Shown here: positions 24,195 to 35,395 of the stretch, piece after piece | How positions within the stretch are numbered: the stretch's first letter is position 1 | Layout: every line of letters starts with the position of its first letter | Origin: Labia minor | Taxonomy: Eukaryota > Arthropoda > Insecta > Dermaptera > Spongiphoridae | Direction of reading: 5' to 3' | Assembly (NCBI GenBank): GCA_963082975.1 | Contig: OY720348.1 | Coordinates: forward strand, 22,187,146-22,251,145 | Length of the DNA: 64,000 nt | Translations under genes and position numbers: made by a program | Notes under the pieces: generated by a model | Databases searched by the model: none | Seen by the model: the letters and a program-made list of their open reading frames with translations, nothing else | Told to the model about the DNA's origin: nothing

Positions 24195-24365
24195 GTCGGG
24201 GATAACTCAATTGGTTATTGAGGGGCTCAATGAAAGAGTGGTCAGTATGGGTTGGTTAGGAGAGGATTCCAAAAATTATCCTAAAAAAAAAAAAGAAATG
24301 TATCTTAAGTACCATGGAGTGTGTCTACTGGGGGGAGGGGGGTTCAAATCCTAGCACAGGTTAAA
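24195..24365 (+). repeat. tRNA-like sequence, possible SINE
   Basis: An A-box-like GATAACTCAATTGGTTA at about 24204 and a perfect B-box-like GGTTCAAATCC at about 24350 lie on the same strand, about 140 bp apart. That is further apart than in a tRNA. The spacing and the A-run between them suggest a SINE or a composite of two fragments. A functional tRNA gene is unlikely. Confidence 0.4.
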
Positions 24366-24377
24366 TTTTCTTTCATT

Positions 24378-24742
24378 CATGGGTCGACAACCTGGTGCCT
24401 GCGAAGCCATTTTCAAGTGCCCGCATTTAAATTACTAACAATAAGTATTAAATTATTACTAAGTATAATATTAATTTAAAGTCATGACACAAAAAAGGTA
24501 ACATTTTTGATTTTTCAAAAAAAAAGGTTAAATGTTTTTGCGATCAGGTTCTTAAACATTTTCGATTTTTATTTCAATTTTTTCAATATGGCTCTAAAAT
24601 AAAGGTAAAATTTTATCCCAATTTGTGGCTCTTAAACATTTTCGATTTTTCAATATGGCTGTAAGTATCACCAAGTGTGCCCCACCCCTGTTATATTATT
24701 TCAGAAATGTGCCCGACCATTGAAAAAGGTTGCTGAACCCTG
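24378..24742. mobile_element. Non-autonomous hAT element with 8-bp target duplication
   Basis: It begins CATGGGTCGACAACCT and ends AGGTTGCTGAACCCTG, which are imperfect inverted repeats. It is flanked by a perfect 8-bp direct repeat CTTTCATT (24370-24377 and 24743-24750). Internal blocks such as CTTAAACATTTTCGATTTTT occur twice (near 24551 and 24627), so the interior has a small tandem duplication. No transposase frame is present. Confidence 0.88.
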
Positions 24743-24894
24743 CTTTCATTGTTTGATTTTGTTGAGAAAAACAAGGTACACTTTAAATCATTCTGTAGAA
24801 ATAATATTTAAAAATAATTTTTCACTAAGTGGAGTGTAGAAAGGACGGGTGGGTGGTGCGAGGAGTGAATTTATGAATTAAATCTACCGTTTCG

Positions 24895-25060
24895 ATGGGA
24901 ATGATTAGAATATAATCTCTTTCGAAGAGATAGGATTTCTGCTTTCACTCTGGGAAACTGAAAAATAACGCGAATTGGATTCGGCATGGGGGATTTGTAA
25001 CCTGAACTAGAAGACATCTGCTATCCACTAGACCAAGATTCTGTCTAATTCTAATCTAAC
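24895..25060 (-). mobile_element. tRNA-derived SINE head (SINE2-like)
   Basis: On the minus strand TGGTCTAGTGGATAGC matches a tRNA A box and, about 25 bases later, GGTTACAAATCCC resembles the B box, as in a tRNA-derived SINE. A body of ~110 bp follows. It has no match elsewhere in this window, so family membership rests on the polymerase III boxes alone. Confidence 0.5.
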
Positions 25061-25314
25061 TCGACGGAGATTGGTACGCTGCCTGACATTTAATAATCTT
25101 ATCGAGAATCTAGTCACGTTCTATGTTGCTTAACAGCAAATATCCTCCAAGATTAGATGACAGGGTCCAATTGGTAAATGAATGATTAATATATTTGTAC
25201 TTTTCTATCATTTCATTTTTCTCTTTTACGTGAAATCAAATTAGTAGAAGTTACAAGCTTCTATAATAATAAATAATACATAAAATAATTAATTTAAGTT
25301 TAACTTTCAGTATA

Positions 25315-25769
25315 CAAGGGCATTTCAATAAGTCCGTGACTTTTTGAATGAAACACAGGTTTTTGGATAATTTTTTTATCCCTTCCAAAAAATAAGATTT
25401 GTTGAGGACATCAAAATGGGTATTTGTTTGTGAAATGATTTCATCTTTGGAGTCATATCTCTTTCCGCCGAGCCACTTCTTCAGGTTTGGAAACAAGAAA
25501 TAGTCACTCGGGACTAAATTCAAATCCGAAGAATAGGGCGGATGAGGGAACATTTCTATGAATTTTCATAGAAATTCACTTTTTGCCATTTTCTTCTCAA
25601 ATCACGAGGCAGTCTGATATTAATGGATTTCAAAGAAAAACTAAAAGACCCAGCTGGTTCCAATTTCGACAGGAGCCAGCTGATAGTTGCCTGCTGACAG
25701 GATATGTATTGCCATTTAATTTAAGAGACAGGAAATTCAAAAAGTCACGGATTTATTGATCTACCCTCG
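25315..25769 (-). mobile_element. Mariner deletion derivative (MarA family), copy 2
   Basis: Termini CAAGGGCATTTCAATAAGTC and the inverse of CGAGGGTAGATCAATAAATC, then CGTGACTTTTTGAAT on both sides, with TA flanks (25313-25314 and 25770-25771). The minus strand encodes FPHPPYSSDL and PSDYFLFPNLKKWLGGKRY, the mariner region containing the third catalytic Asp, then YFLEGIKKL. Two extra residues (NL) interrupt the SPDLAPSD motif. The first two catalytic aspartates and the DNA-binding half are deleted. The right part matches MarA copy 1 but the deletion breakpoint differs. Confidence 0.88.
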
Positions 25770-25802
25770 TATATAGGCTTTAAATATACTATTTGCAGGT
25801 AT

Positions 25803-26290
25803 GTGCAACGTTCGGACCGCGGTCTGAATCTGTCCACGCTCTTGTAACTATTTTCAATTCTTACTAAAACATTGTCCTCGGAATCTTTGACTAATGTTCA
25901 ATATAAATTATAGTCGGTAGATATATAAAAATATAAATTTATCAGTTTTGAATATTTACAAGACCATTAAGTTTCCAGTTCAGGAACGCCATAAAAATAG
26001 ATATATAAATATTTATTATAACTAAATGAAGATGTTATAGATGTATATATATATGCTGACCTCATTGATTATCTAATGTGGAGGATAAAACTAAAACCTT
26101 ATAGCATATAGGTAGTTTAGATTTCAATTATCGACTATATATAATTTAGTAAAAGTTATCTACTTACTAAAGAATATATGAGCAAAAACTGAACCTATTA
26201 ACGACTAAATAGTTAGATAATAAAAAATAATAATTTACCTAAAAAACCTCGCGGGCCACTTTGAAAGTGTATCATAGCTCCGTGAGCCGA
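25803..26290 (+). repeat. hAT-like debris
   Basis: A CAGGTATGTGCAACG start followed by GGACCGCGGTC at about 25803, and a CTCGCGGGCCACTTTGAAAG block near 26246, resemble internal and terminal hAT sequence. No paired end or target duplication was found, so this is a weak call. Confidence 0.3.
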
Positions 26291-26599
26291 ATATTAAATT
26301 ATATTATATAAAGATTATATAATATATTATATAAATATAAAGTAAAAAATAAAGTAAAATATATAATATAAAGAATGCATTTTTTAATACGTTGGTTTTC
26401 ACTATTTTGGCCATGGTAAAATAAATTTAATTTGTGATGAATCAAGCATACCAGAAAAATTGTTTTTGTGGGTGCAGGTTGGCTGATTTAATTGTAAAAA
26501 GGGGAAATTATTCATATATATATATAATTTATCGCTTGAATGGCTTAAAATATTCTAAATATAAAAAAATGATTGATACAATATCAATTAAAAAATAAT

Positions 26600-26845
26600 A
26601 TGGAGGGGCAGACGTAGTTGCTGACGTCATTTAAATTTACTATTTTAAATTGAGAAAAAATTAACAAAATGATTTTTCAGGTGGCTGAAACCAATACAGA
26701 TTGATTTTTTTATAAATATTATCTATTGTCTGAATTGCAAAAAATCCTTAGAGCGATTTAGTATCTCAAAAATATACAATTATATATATATATATTCATA
26801 TAAACATATACGATTTTTGCTAGTATAATAAGATTATATATAAAT
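26600..26845 (+). repeat. RepB dispersed repeat, one end
   Basis: The end of RepB with 'GGCTGAAACCAATACAGAT', 'ATTATCTATTGT', a TA run, then TTTTGCTAGTATAATAAGAT. It matches 38335-38580, 49732-49905 and, inverted, 63037-63250. The other end (CGGTGTTCCAGGTAC) is not present here. Confidence 0.65.
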
Positions 26846-26921
26846 GTGTATTATAAAATATTAATTTCGGGTTGTTTTCTCGTGGTATAATGAAATTTGA
26901 ATTATATGTCTTATTCTATAT

Positions 26922-27392
26922 GAGGCCTAGCCAGCCCAAATGACTCCATGGCCCTCTTTGATTAGGAGCAATGCTACAGGGGCCACATTTTAGAGAAACG
27001 AATTTAAACTTCACAATGTATTAAAAAACTCTTTTAATACTTTCTTGATGCTTAATGTTTAATGTTTTTATTTATTATTTTTCGGCTACTTTTTTTAAAT
27101 AAAAATAATAATTTAAAATAAAAAAATATATTCTCTATTAATTACTATTATTTCTATATTTTTTCTTCCTATTTATGTAGTTTAAAAATTGTAGGACATA
27201 TTTTAAATAAAAAAAGAATTAATTATAATTATTTCAATTATATTCTCTGTTTTTGAATATACAGACAAGAAATGAAAGTTGAATATTTTTGAATATACAG
27301 ACAAGAAAAGAAATATAATGTTAACTGGCGGGCTGCACAATTTATCACGGTGGGCCGCATTCGGCCCGAGGGCCGCGGGTTGACCAGGCCTG
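26922..27392. mobile_element. Non-autonomous hAT element with 8-bp target duplication
   Basis: It begins GAGGCCTAGCCAGCCC and ends GGGTTGACCAGGCCTG, forming inverted ends, and is flanked by a perfect 8-bp repeat TTCTATAT (26914-26921 and 27393-27400). The right end is strikingly GC-rich (GGCCGCATTCGGCCCGAGGG), unlike its surroundings. A ~26-bp segment containing GAATATACAGACAAGAAA is repeated near 27255 and 27290. No transposase frame is present. Confidence 0.9.
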
Positions 27393-27417
27393 TTCTATAT
27401 GATATACTAACTAGAAC

Positions 27418-27545
27418 TATTGGTTACACAGACTAAGATCCCGAATCCCGAAATTCTCTTCCCAATGGTTTCTTGAAAATAGCACAAAAACAATGTTGAA
27501 TGTCGAGATTGAAATGTCATTAAACTACATGAAAACATACTTTTC
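27418..27545 (+). repeat. RepD dispersed repeat, copy 3
   Basis: Contains GGTTACACAGACTAAGATCC, CGAATCCCGAAATTC and TTGAAAATAGCAC in the order seen at 40462-40612. It adjoins the right target repeat of the hAT element. Confidence 0.6.
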
Positions 27546-27584
27546 ATAATCAAAGCTTTCACGAAAACCTATAGCAAAATATAC

Positions 27585-27587
<3 letters not shown>

Positions 27588-27632
<45 letters not shown>
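27588..27632. repeat. TA dinucleotide microsatellite
   Basis: About 22 TA units without interruption. Confidence 0.9.
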
Positions 27633-27636
<4 letters not shown>

Positions 27637-29084
27637 TATGTCAAATAAAAAATCGGACAGTAAAAAATATATATATTTATCCCCCCAAAAATATAAATTG
27701 CAGTATTCCAAACTTAAACCAGGTAAATTATTTATTATATATTTTATTCTATATATCTATATACTATAATAAATAAGAACCGTAAAAACGATGATATCAG
27801 TTGACATTCAATTTTATTATTATATATCGTATATATATATACAGACTGCGATTTGATGTGATATTTGCTTCCTGACCCAAGATCTATGCTTAGTTGCAGA
27901 TGCCTGTTTTATACCTATATATATATATATATTGACTTTAGTTTTGGACGGAGATAGCTAAAGTCCATGATCCACCCCTTGGGAGCTTGTCTGATAATAA
28001 ATTATAAAATAATATACAATTGAAGCTTGTAATTTTTATCTGTACATAATAAATTGAATAATAATCATTATACCTTTCGTTAATAATAAATAGATTGTTT
28101 ATTTCGAAACATTTTAAAATATTTCTACTAATTTGAAATAGGTAGGTATATCATACAACAATAATTTTCGCTTTTTGATTTGTTTTGTTAAAAAAAAAAA
28201 TGACATTGAATCATTGTTCCGCTTATCATCGATGGCTTCCTGGGGATCTCCTCAGCCTCCTGGGACGGTAATATATACATTAGCTAATCGCAATGATGAA
28301 TAAATCAACATTTGCATTTATGGTCGTCGGTCTCAAACAATAAACCCAGGTTTGATCAATTCTCATGTTGATTCTGGGAATAAAAAATATCTTAATAAAA
28401 GTTTAGTTTTCCTTTCATTTATTTGTTATGCAAACACAAATCAAGGTAATTTTTAAATAATAAAAATAATATTATGATTTTTAATGATTATATTATCGTA
28501 GATTAAGATGTTAATAAATAATAGATTGATATTATTATTATAGCCTGACAAAGAGTGAATTGAATCGAAGCAATCGAATTAATTGCATAGAAAAAAATGT
28601 TTATTAACTTTCCTTTTCTGTCTGTCTGTAATGTTAATGTTTGTAATTGGATTTTAACCCACTTCTAGTTAAGCGATTTCGCTCAAATTTGAAACGTATA
28701 TTGAAAGTCGATGGCACTGCAATAATCAAAAAGAAATATTTTGAATTTTTCAAAAATACGGATTTTTAAAATTTGTGAATTTAAATGATTGATGTTAATA
28801 CAATGTTATATTTATATTTATAATTATATTTAAAAATTTTTATAGTTTATATTTTCTATACAATGTGCTTGTGTTGTTGTCAGTGTCGCAGTATGCTGAG
28901 GCAGTATAATAAGCCACTTGCATAATCAATGTCATCTAGAAAGGGCCTAGAAACTTCGCGAAGAATCTAATATATGTTCGAGAACAATAGATTTAAATAG
29001 TAGTCATTAGTGCAATGTTTTACATTTGGCAAGCAACAATGAAATATTAAAAAAAAAATATAAGCAAAACTAAACACTTGAAAA
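27633..29084. other. Unassigned A/T-rich region
   Basis: No gene seen. A CTGTCTGTCTGTAATGTTAATG motif near 28618 followed by TTAAGCGATTTCGCTCAAATT looks like the end of a dispersed repeat, but no second copy is evident in this window. Confidence 0.4.
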
Positions 29085-29385
29085 TCAATTAATAAAAAAA
29101 ATTAATCAAAAATGCCCCAGAAAGTAGAAAATAAAATATTAATTAAACCTTGAATATTATCATTTATAGATGCTCAACAAAAAGCATGGGGCGAATATAA
29201 TAATATTAAATTCTTTACCTACTACTTATTATTACTTCATATGCGCCCACGCTTTTTTGTTGGGCATATGTAAAAGATAATATTCAAGGTTTAATGATTA
29301 TTTTATTTTCTATTATTTAGGGCATTTTGATTAAAAAGCTGGTATATTAAAAAGTTTTTTTTATTAATTTATTTTATTTCAACAA
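29085..29385. mobile_element. Long foldback (inverted-repeat) element
   Basis: The left arm about 29085-29210 and right arm about 29225-29385 are inverted copies over roughly 100 bp with a very short loop. Matching blocks: TCAAAAATGCCC / GGGCATTTTGA, AGAAAATAAAAT, TTAAACCTTGAATATTATC and GCCCAACAAAAAAGCGTGGGCG-type sequence. The right arm has a ~20-bp insertion near its outer end. There is no coding capacity. It could be a foldback MITE; the transcript would form a long hairpin. Confidence 0.75.
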
Positions 29386-30081
29386 TCAGGTTCTTTCATG
29401 AATAGGAAAAAAACAATGTGACGTCATTGCTAGGCAAAAAATCAGCATGGTCAACAATTGTTTAGTATATAATTGTGAAAACTTGAAAAAAATTATGTTT
29501 TAAATCATTTCCACTAAATTTTTGTTAATAGCTTCTTTAAAAATTTTAAAATCAGTATCTGGTAAAGGCAAAATTTATTGTTAATCCTTATCTTAACAAC
29601 AATCCAACGTTAACATCATACTTTTTTTCCTTCCAAAATACCTGATGTAAACATAAACAGTATTTTCTATTACAAATAACTAGATAACATATTACAGTTA
29701 ATACATTATTAACTCAATGGGGATTGTAAATTATTCCCAATTGAGTCTTATTCTCATTTCGAAATTCAGAAAACATTTTAAATTAATTTGTAGAATATGT
29801 TTCGGCTTTAATCTATAATATCAGTGTCGTTTATTGTGAGAAAAAACAAAGTTACTTTTTTCTCTCATAGAATATTGATAAGGGGTAAGTTTTCCAAAAA
29901 AAAAAAAATGAAAATCTTATTTAAGCACTAACGAGGAATGAGCCTCAGCAAATTGTGTGTTAAGTGCAAATGATGTTTTTGGGGAGATTAAATACACATA
30001 AACAATAATAAAGTAAGAAAGAAGGGAGAAGGGTGCACAGACGCTCACCTGGGATTTGGGTTTGGAGGGTTAGTTTAATTT

Positions 30082-30082
<1 letters not shown>

Positions 30083-30124
<42 letters not shown>
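30083..30124. repeat. TA dinucleotide microsatellite
   Basis: About 21 TA units, 60 bases to the left of a RepA copy. Confidence 0.9.
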
Positions 30125-30126
<2 letters not shown>

Positions 30127-30185
30127 CCCTTTACTGTCAAAATTATTGTAATAGAAATTTATCAAAACAATTTTTTTAATAATTA

Positions 30186-30478
30186 CTATCTCTGGCGAGA
30201 TAGTATTGGGATCATGAAAATTTTCGTTGTCGAGATTTTGATGTTTTTATACGCTTTGAAGGTCCCTGAGTCATTTTCACTAAGGTTGAGAAAAATGTCT
30301 GTGTGTGTCTGTGTATGTCTGTATGTAGACAAGATTACGAAAAAGCAGTTTGAGCTAGAATAATGAAATTTGGTACATGGGTATTAATCAAATTTCGTAG
30401 TTTTCTATCAACTTTTGAGAGATGAACCTCATCCGGAAGAGGGTCATTAGTCATTACCTACCACGTTTTCATTTTTTT
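30186..30478 (+). repeat. RepA dispersed repeat, hairpin half
   Basis: It starts at the hairpin CTATCTCTGGCGAGATAG (30186-30203). It then carries GAAAATTTTCGTTG, TGTCTGTGTGTGTCTG, GAAATTTGGTACATGG and AGTTTTCTATCAACTTTTGA, the inverse of 42230-42529 and 56620-56893. It stops at CGTTTTCATTTTTTT, so the other half is missing. The sequence ACCGACCGACGATAGTAAGG that follows occurs inverted at about 4930-4955. Confidence 0.8.
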
Positions 30479-30830
30479 ACCGACCGACGATAGTAAGGGA
30501 GGTATTGTTTTCACACCAAATTTCACATGAGGAGATTTTTTACATATCACCACGAATCATGCACTTTGTATGGGTTTTATTCTCGAGAAAAATCATCTTT
30601 ATTAGTTTTTCATTAATTTAAAATTATATGACGTCATCCAGCCATTCATGACGTCAGAGCCTGGTCTTACATATATATTCTAAATAAAATAAAATTAAAA
30701 ATGTTTATGTTATATCCATATCTGTTTTTTATTATATTAATAGATATATTAAAATTATTTGAAATTGTTTCTGTAGCTGGAAATTAATTTATTTCATCGT
30801 CGGTTCGGACCTGGCCACAGGTCAACTTAT
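30479..30830 (-). repeat. Mixed repeat: ACCGACCGACG terminus and RepB-like sequence
   Basis: Bases 30479-30515 (ACCGACCGACGATAGTAAGG and GAGGTATTGTTTT) recur inverted at 4905-4960. Downstream, AAAATCATCTTTATTAGTTTTT and the TGACGTCA blocks resemble the RepB interior (compare 13930-14000 and 63170-63240). The boundaries are uncertain. Confidence 0.45.
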
Positions 30831-31489
30831 CTTTTTAAGAACCAAATTGAAAAAATTTAGAAAAAACTGGACAAGATTTATGAATTAATTTTTTGCATAT
30901 TCCTCCAACTGAAAAATATACAGGAACCAAAGAAGGTTGAGATATATAAAATGTTAATTGGGTATGTAACTAATGTATTACTTAATAAATTTTTTTTAGA
31001 ATTAAAATAGAAATTCATACTAGAAAAGAATTGTTTAACGTAATTTGCTAAGAACACAGCAAAGAAAAGCATAACTCATCGATATCTTCGAAATGACATG
31101 TAGACTTACTATTCCGTATCCCAACCAAGATAAGAACAATTCTTACCATTTACCCTATTTTTTATGAAATATATTTACATTAAATTAAAATTATATCACA
31201 TTCGGCAAACAATTTTAAATTTAAATTGAACCATTTACATTAATACGCCACCTCCTTGTTTTTTTTCAAAATATGATAATTTTATTAATGAACTTCTTAC
31301 TGATATATTTATAATTTTTTTTTTAAATTTTCATTAAGATCTTTGAATAAAACTAAGCTTATTGATTTAATAGAATTAATAGAATTAAACTTATTGATTC
31401 GATTTAAGATGTATTCTAAAACACTACTAATTTTAAAAATTAATATTTGTTTATATTATTTTATTTTAATATGTATTTTATTTGAAATA
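30831..31489. other. Unassigned A/T-rich sequence
   Basis: No gene, terminus or repeat was recognised. Confidence 0.5.
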
Positions 31490-31660
31490 ATTTGTAGTAG
31501 AGCGCTCACCTCTGCACTCCCCACTCGCCCCTCTCCATGCCCCTCCGCCGCCTGAACTGACCTCCTCTTGCAGGCCGGCTGACTCGAACGCATTCCCTGC
31601 TGAGTGTATGACAGTGTAAGACCCTGACCGGCCTCTCCACTGAAATCATCCCTTAATCAG
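31490..31660 (-). mobile_element. GC-rich tRNA-like SINE candidate
   Basis: On the minus strand, GAGAGGCCGGTCAGGGTC, then ACTCAGCAGGG and GCGTTCGAGTCAGCC resemble a tRNA-derived head with a B-box-like GTTCGAGTC. It is followed by a purine-rich GGCGGCGGAGGGGCATGGAG tract ending at a GAGCGCTC palindrome. The island is far more GC-rich than the flanks. Only one copy is in the window, so the SINE call is provisional. Confidence 0.45.
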
Positions 31661-33685
31661 TCGTTAATCAAGAATTAATTGTAATTTTATTATTTATTTT
31701 TATTAATTAAAAGGAAGATTAGTGAACTTTAAAAAAAAAATATTTCAATAAAAATTATATTTTATAAAGTGCATTTTAATAATTTTTTATTCATATACCC
31801 AAAGAAATTTATAAATTTTTCATTCAAATCTTTGAAAAGAATTAATCTTAAATATTCTATCAGATCTCATTAATTAAATTTTATTAAAAGTTAAAATAAA
31901 ATTATTTAAAAATTAAAAAAATCATAGGTATGCAAAATTTGATTTTTCTTTAAATATATTTATTTAAATATTTTTTAAATTTCAATATATATATTAATCC
32001 TATTAAAACTTATTTATTTAAAAAATATGAAAATGTGCTGATTATTTTCAAAATTCATATAATATAATTATAAATCAAAAAAATATAAATTTCTTATATT
32101 CATATAGGAATATATAATTTTAAATATTCTATATATTCTTTCTAATCTCATTATCGCTCACAACGTTCCTTTCCAATCTCATATGAATATTGTTTTGTCA
32201 ATTTCATATTATTATAACACTTTTGAAAAATGAATAATATTTCTATTACCTATATATCAATTTATACAGAATAAAATCTTCGCGAAATTAATAATATAAT
32301 CATAATTAGTTTTCTGATGTTTTCTAAGATATTTTTATTATATGTCTAATAAATGCGTATTATAACTTATTATAATCATGGTTCTATATAGGATGTAAAA
32401 TAATTTTAGTCTTTTAATATTACAAAAATAAGATAATATTTTTAAAAATCTATACACTTTTTTAATCCTATTAATATTATTTATTTATTTATATCTTATT
32501 TTTTTATATATATTTCCTGTAATATAATATAAATATCTAATCTTAATTATTTTTTTCTTTATCGAGAGTGATGGACATCAATTTAAGTCTACGAGCTGTT
32601 CTTCGAGTTTAATCTGCGAGAAATATCAACCCTTTATTAACTCCGAAGTCAGTATTTATTATTAATTTTATTTTTAATTCAATTTAAATTTATTGATTAT
32701 AAACTAACAAGTTATTTTTCTTCTTATATTTCATGTTTCAATCTTCGTTCCTGCTACTGAATGTTGATTTGAATTCTTGATTATCTTCTCCATCCTTCAT
32801 GACGATGAAATGATTGAAATACAGCTCTCCAAATGTAAGTAATAATAGTTATTTAAAATAGAATAGCACTTTAAAATAGAAAATGTAAATATAATATTTA
32901 AAGTAATATAGAAAGTATAATTAAATTACAATGATTTTTTGCTTTTGATAATATTCATTAGGAGATTATAGAGAAATATATTAAATTATATGACAGAATT
33001 TAGTGAGATTAGGGAATTTCAGAGTACATCTTTCAAGAAGAAGCATTGATAAAGGAGGCAGAAGAGACAAAGGTATTTTTAGAATTAGTAGGTTTCGATG
33101 CGTTATACTGGGAGGGTGGCTATTTTTTGATATATGATAGTTGTTAGGAATTTTCAGGTGGTTGCCTCCTACATCCATACATGTTCTCATCATACTAATT
33201 CATAGATTAGATTAGAATTAATAAATAAATAAAATGTGGGTGGATAAAACAAATGCCATGCTATTATTTAAGGGATGGATTGCATGAATTGCACTCCAGG
33301 TCTGAATTGTGCCATTTTGTATTACTGAGAGTGTATTTGAGGTGGATTGGATGAACGGGAATTCGGGAAGGTAATTCAGCACAGTTCCGAAATGGGATTA
33401 GCCTGAACAGGAACAAATTGTTGGTTACCTTTTGAGCGCAGGGCTTTTTCGATTAGCATGAGCCTTCCATCCATATTGATGGAGGCTCTGCACTCCCTTA
33501 CTAGGTAGGTTTTATTTCAGGTTGCCCCGAATGTCGCGATTTCATTTCGAAATCCAAAAAATCAAAAGCACTCTCAGCTGATTCAAAGACCAAACGACTT
33601 ATTTTTTGTTAATCTTTTTTTTAAGGCAAACTTTCTTTATTATTACTTTTTCTAAATTTCGGAAGGCTAGGCTTGGAAGGGCTAA
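31661..33685. other. Long stretch without a recognised gene
   Basis: A/T-rich to about 33200. From 33230 to 33560 it is more balanced (GGCTTTTTCGATTAGCATGA; ATGGAGGCTCTGCACTCC), but no reading frame there has a recognisable domain. Confidence 0.45.
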
Positions 33686-34017
33686 TTTTTTTCCTCTAAA
33701 CTGATCGTAAAAATAAAAAAAATGTTTGGTAGTTTCTCACAAGATTAACAATTGTATAAAACTGCTATATATAGAAATTCAGCTTGAGTGAATCGCTGAA
33801 AGTACCGCAATTAATTTTTTAACACGTTGACTGGCAATCACGCGCCAGCATGTGACGTGGTGCCATCAACAAAGAGCCCAACACGCGCTCGTTTAATACA
33901 TATTATTTATTAATTTTAATTTATAATTTAATTAATTAAATTTAATTTAAATATAATATATGTTATTTAATCCAATTCAAATTTGCGAGATAGTCGAATA
34001 GAGACACTACAGATTTT
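33686..34017 (+). repeat. RepA dispersed repeat, copy lacking the hairpin half
   Basis: Runs from TTTTTTTCCTCTAAACTGAT through the 'TATAAAACTGCTATATATAG' and 'AACACGTTGACTGG' blocks to GAGACACTACAGATTTTTG. It matches copy 1 at 1-248 and, inverted, 41980-42230 and 56284-56625. Confidence 0.85.
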
Positions 34018-34751
34018 TGTTCTTATAAAATTTTATAAAAAATAATTCCAAAAAAATCATGTGTATCTTTACTTAATTATTTTTATATTAATAAATTTTT
34101 CATATATTATTATTTTTAAATATAAAAATAAAATAATACAATTGTTTGATTAAGAAATTTCCAGTAGTTTATCGATAAATGTTTTTGTTCTTAGTACATA
34201 TTTTACCCCCCCCCCAAAAAAAAAAAAAAAATTATTTAGTAAGAGTACTAACGAGAAAATCGGGTTCCAGGTCAACTCGTTATGTTCAATTGAACGATGT
34301 GTACCGAGGATTCGCAGGGGAGGAATCAGCTGTCAGCGTGGCAGGTTGAGTTAACAAATTGCAGCCCCGTTGCCTCCGTTTAAATGATGCACTCTGTCAG
34401 TTGCTTTATGAGGCTGTGCAGAAAGACACCATTTGCCCAAACCATCTTATATTTATCTCTTTCTCACCTTCGCTTTTTATTTATTTCATTAAAATACTAA
34501 CATACGACCCTTTCTCTTTAGTTAGTTGTGTTTTGTGGCAAGACATTAAAAATAATTTTACTAAATGGAGTTGGAGACATTGTAATTTATTCTAGAAAGT
34601 TCATTGAATTTATCTTTATATGTTTTCTTTCTTTTTTTTTTTTTGTTTTTGTATTTTTATTTTCACCTGCTATAAATTTATCCCACTCTGATAGTATTAA
34701 AATAAAAATACATAAATTAATATAAATTATAGAAATTTTGAAATTTATATA
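34018..34751. other. Unassigned sequence
   Basis: A poly(C)/poly(A) junction lies at 34207-34230. Bases 34250-34440 are more GC-balanced and could be an exon or repeat remnant, but no frame there shows a known domain. Confidence 0.4.
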
Positions 34752-35157
34752 TATAGTACCTGGAACACCGGGCTATCGCTCGACCCTTTAACAAATTTAT
34801 ACAATTTATTATTACCAACTTTAAAAATTTTACAATTTTTCAATTATTTATTACAATTGTTAAATGTGTCTTCTAAAAATGACCCATCAAAAATTTGTTT
34901 CCTAAAATGGTACATATTAATTAAATTAACTTTATTTTCTATTCAAGATGAAAAATATATTTAAATTTACTTGATATTATTATATGTAATTATAATTAGA
35001 TGGCTTCAGTTTTATATTTTTCAAAGTAGCAATAGCTTATAGACTGTTTTGACCAAGGATTACTACTGATTATAATTTAAATTCTGAAATTATATTGACA
35101 CCTGTATTTGTCTATATTTTAATTAAGAAAGGAGGTTATATTTTTTCTTTTTATTTA
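34752..35157 (+). repeat. RepB dispersed repeat, left arm split by RepC
   Basis: It starts TAGTACCTGGAACACCGGGC and GCTCGACCCTTTAA, the RepB end also seen at 42555 and, inverted, at 63580-63612. The other RepB end appears at 38090-38585 in matching orientation. This suggests that one RepB copy was split by a ~2.9-kb insertion. Confidence 0.6.
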
Positions 35158-35395
35158 TATAACTAGCTGCTCAGAGCGCCTTCGGCGCTCTTCACACCTA
35201 GACGGGGGCTCCGCCCCCTGTACCCCCGAGTTGTACATAGTATTTGGTGGTTGAAAGTATTAAAAGGTTTTCATCCATTTTGTTTCAATCAGTATATTAC
35301 ATAAAACATTCATTTCTTTTTGTGTTCTTATTTAAAAAATATATTTTAATTTAATCACTATATTAATTATATATATTATTATTGTATATGTTATA

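Noticed and set aside
24195..24365. Functional tRNA gene
   Set aside because: A- and B-box-like motifs are about 140 bp apart and no cloverleaf could be drawn; a SINE or composite is more likely.
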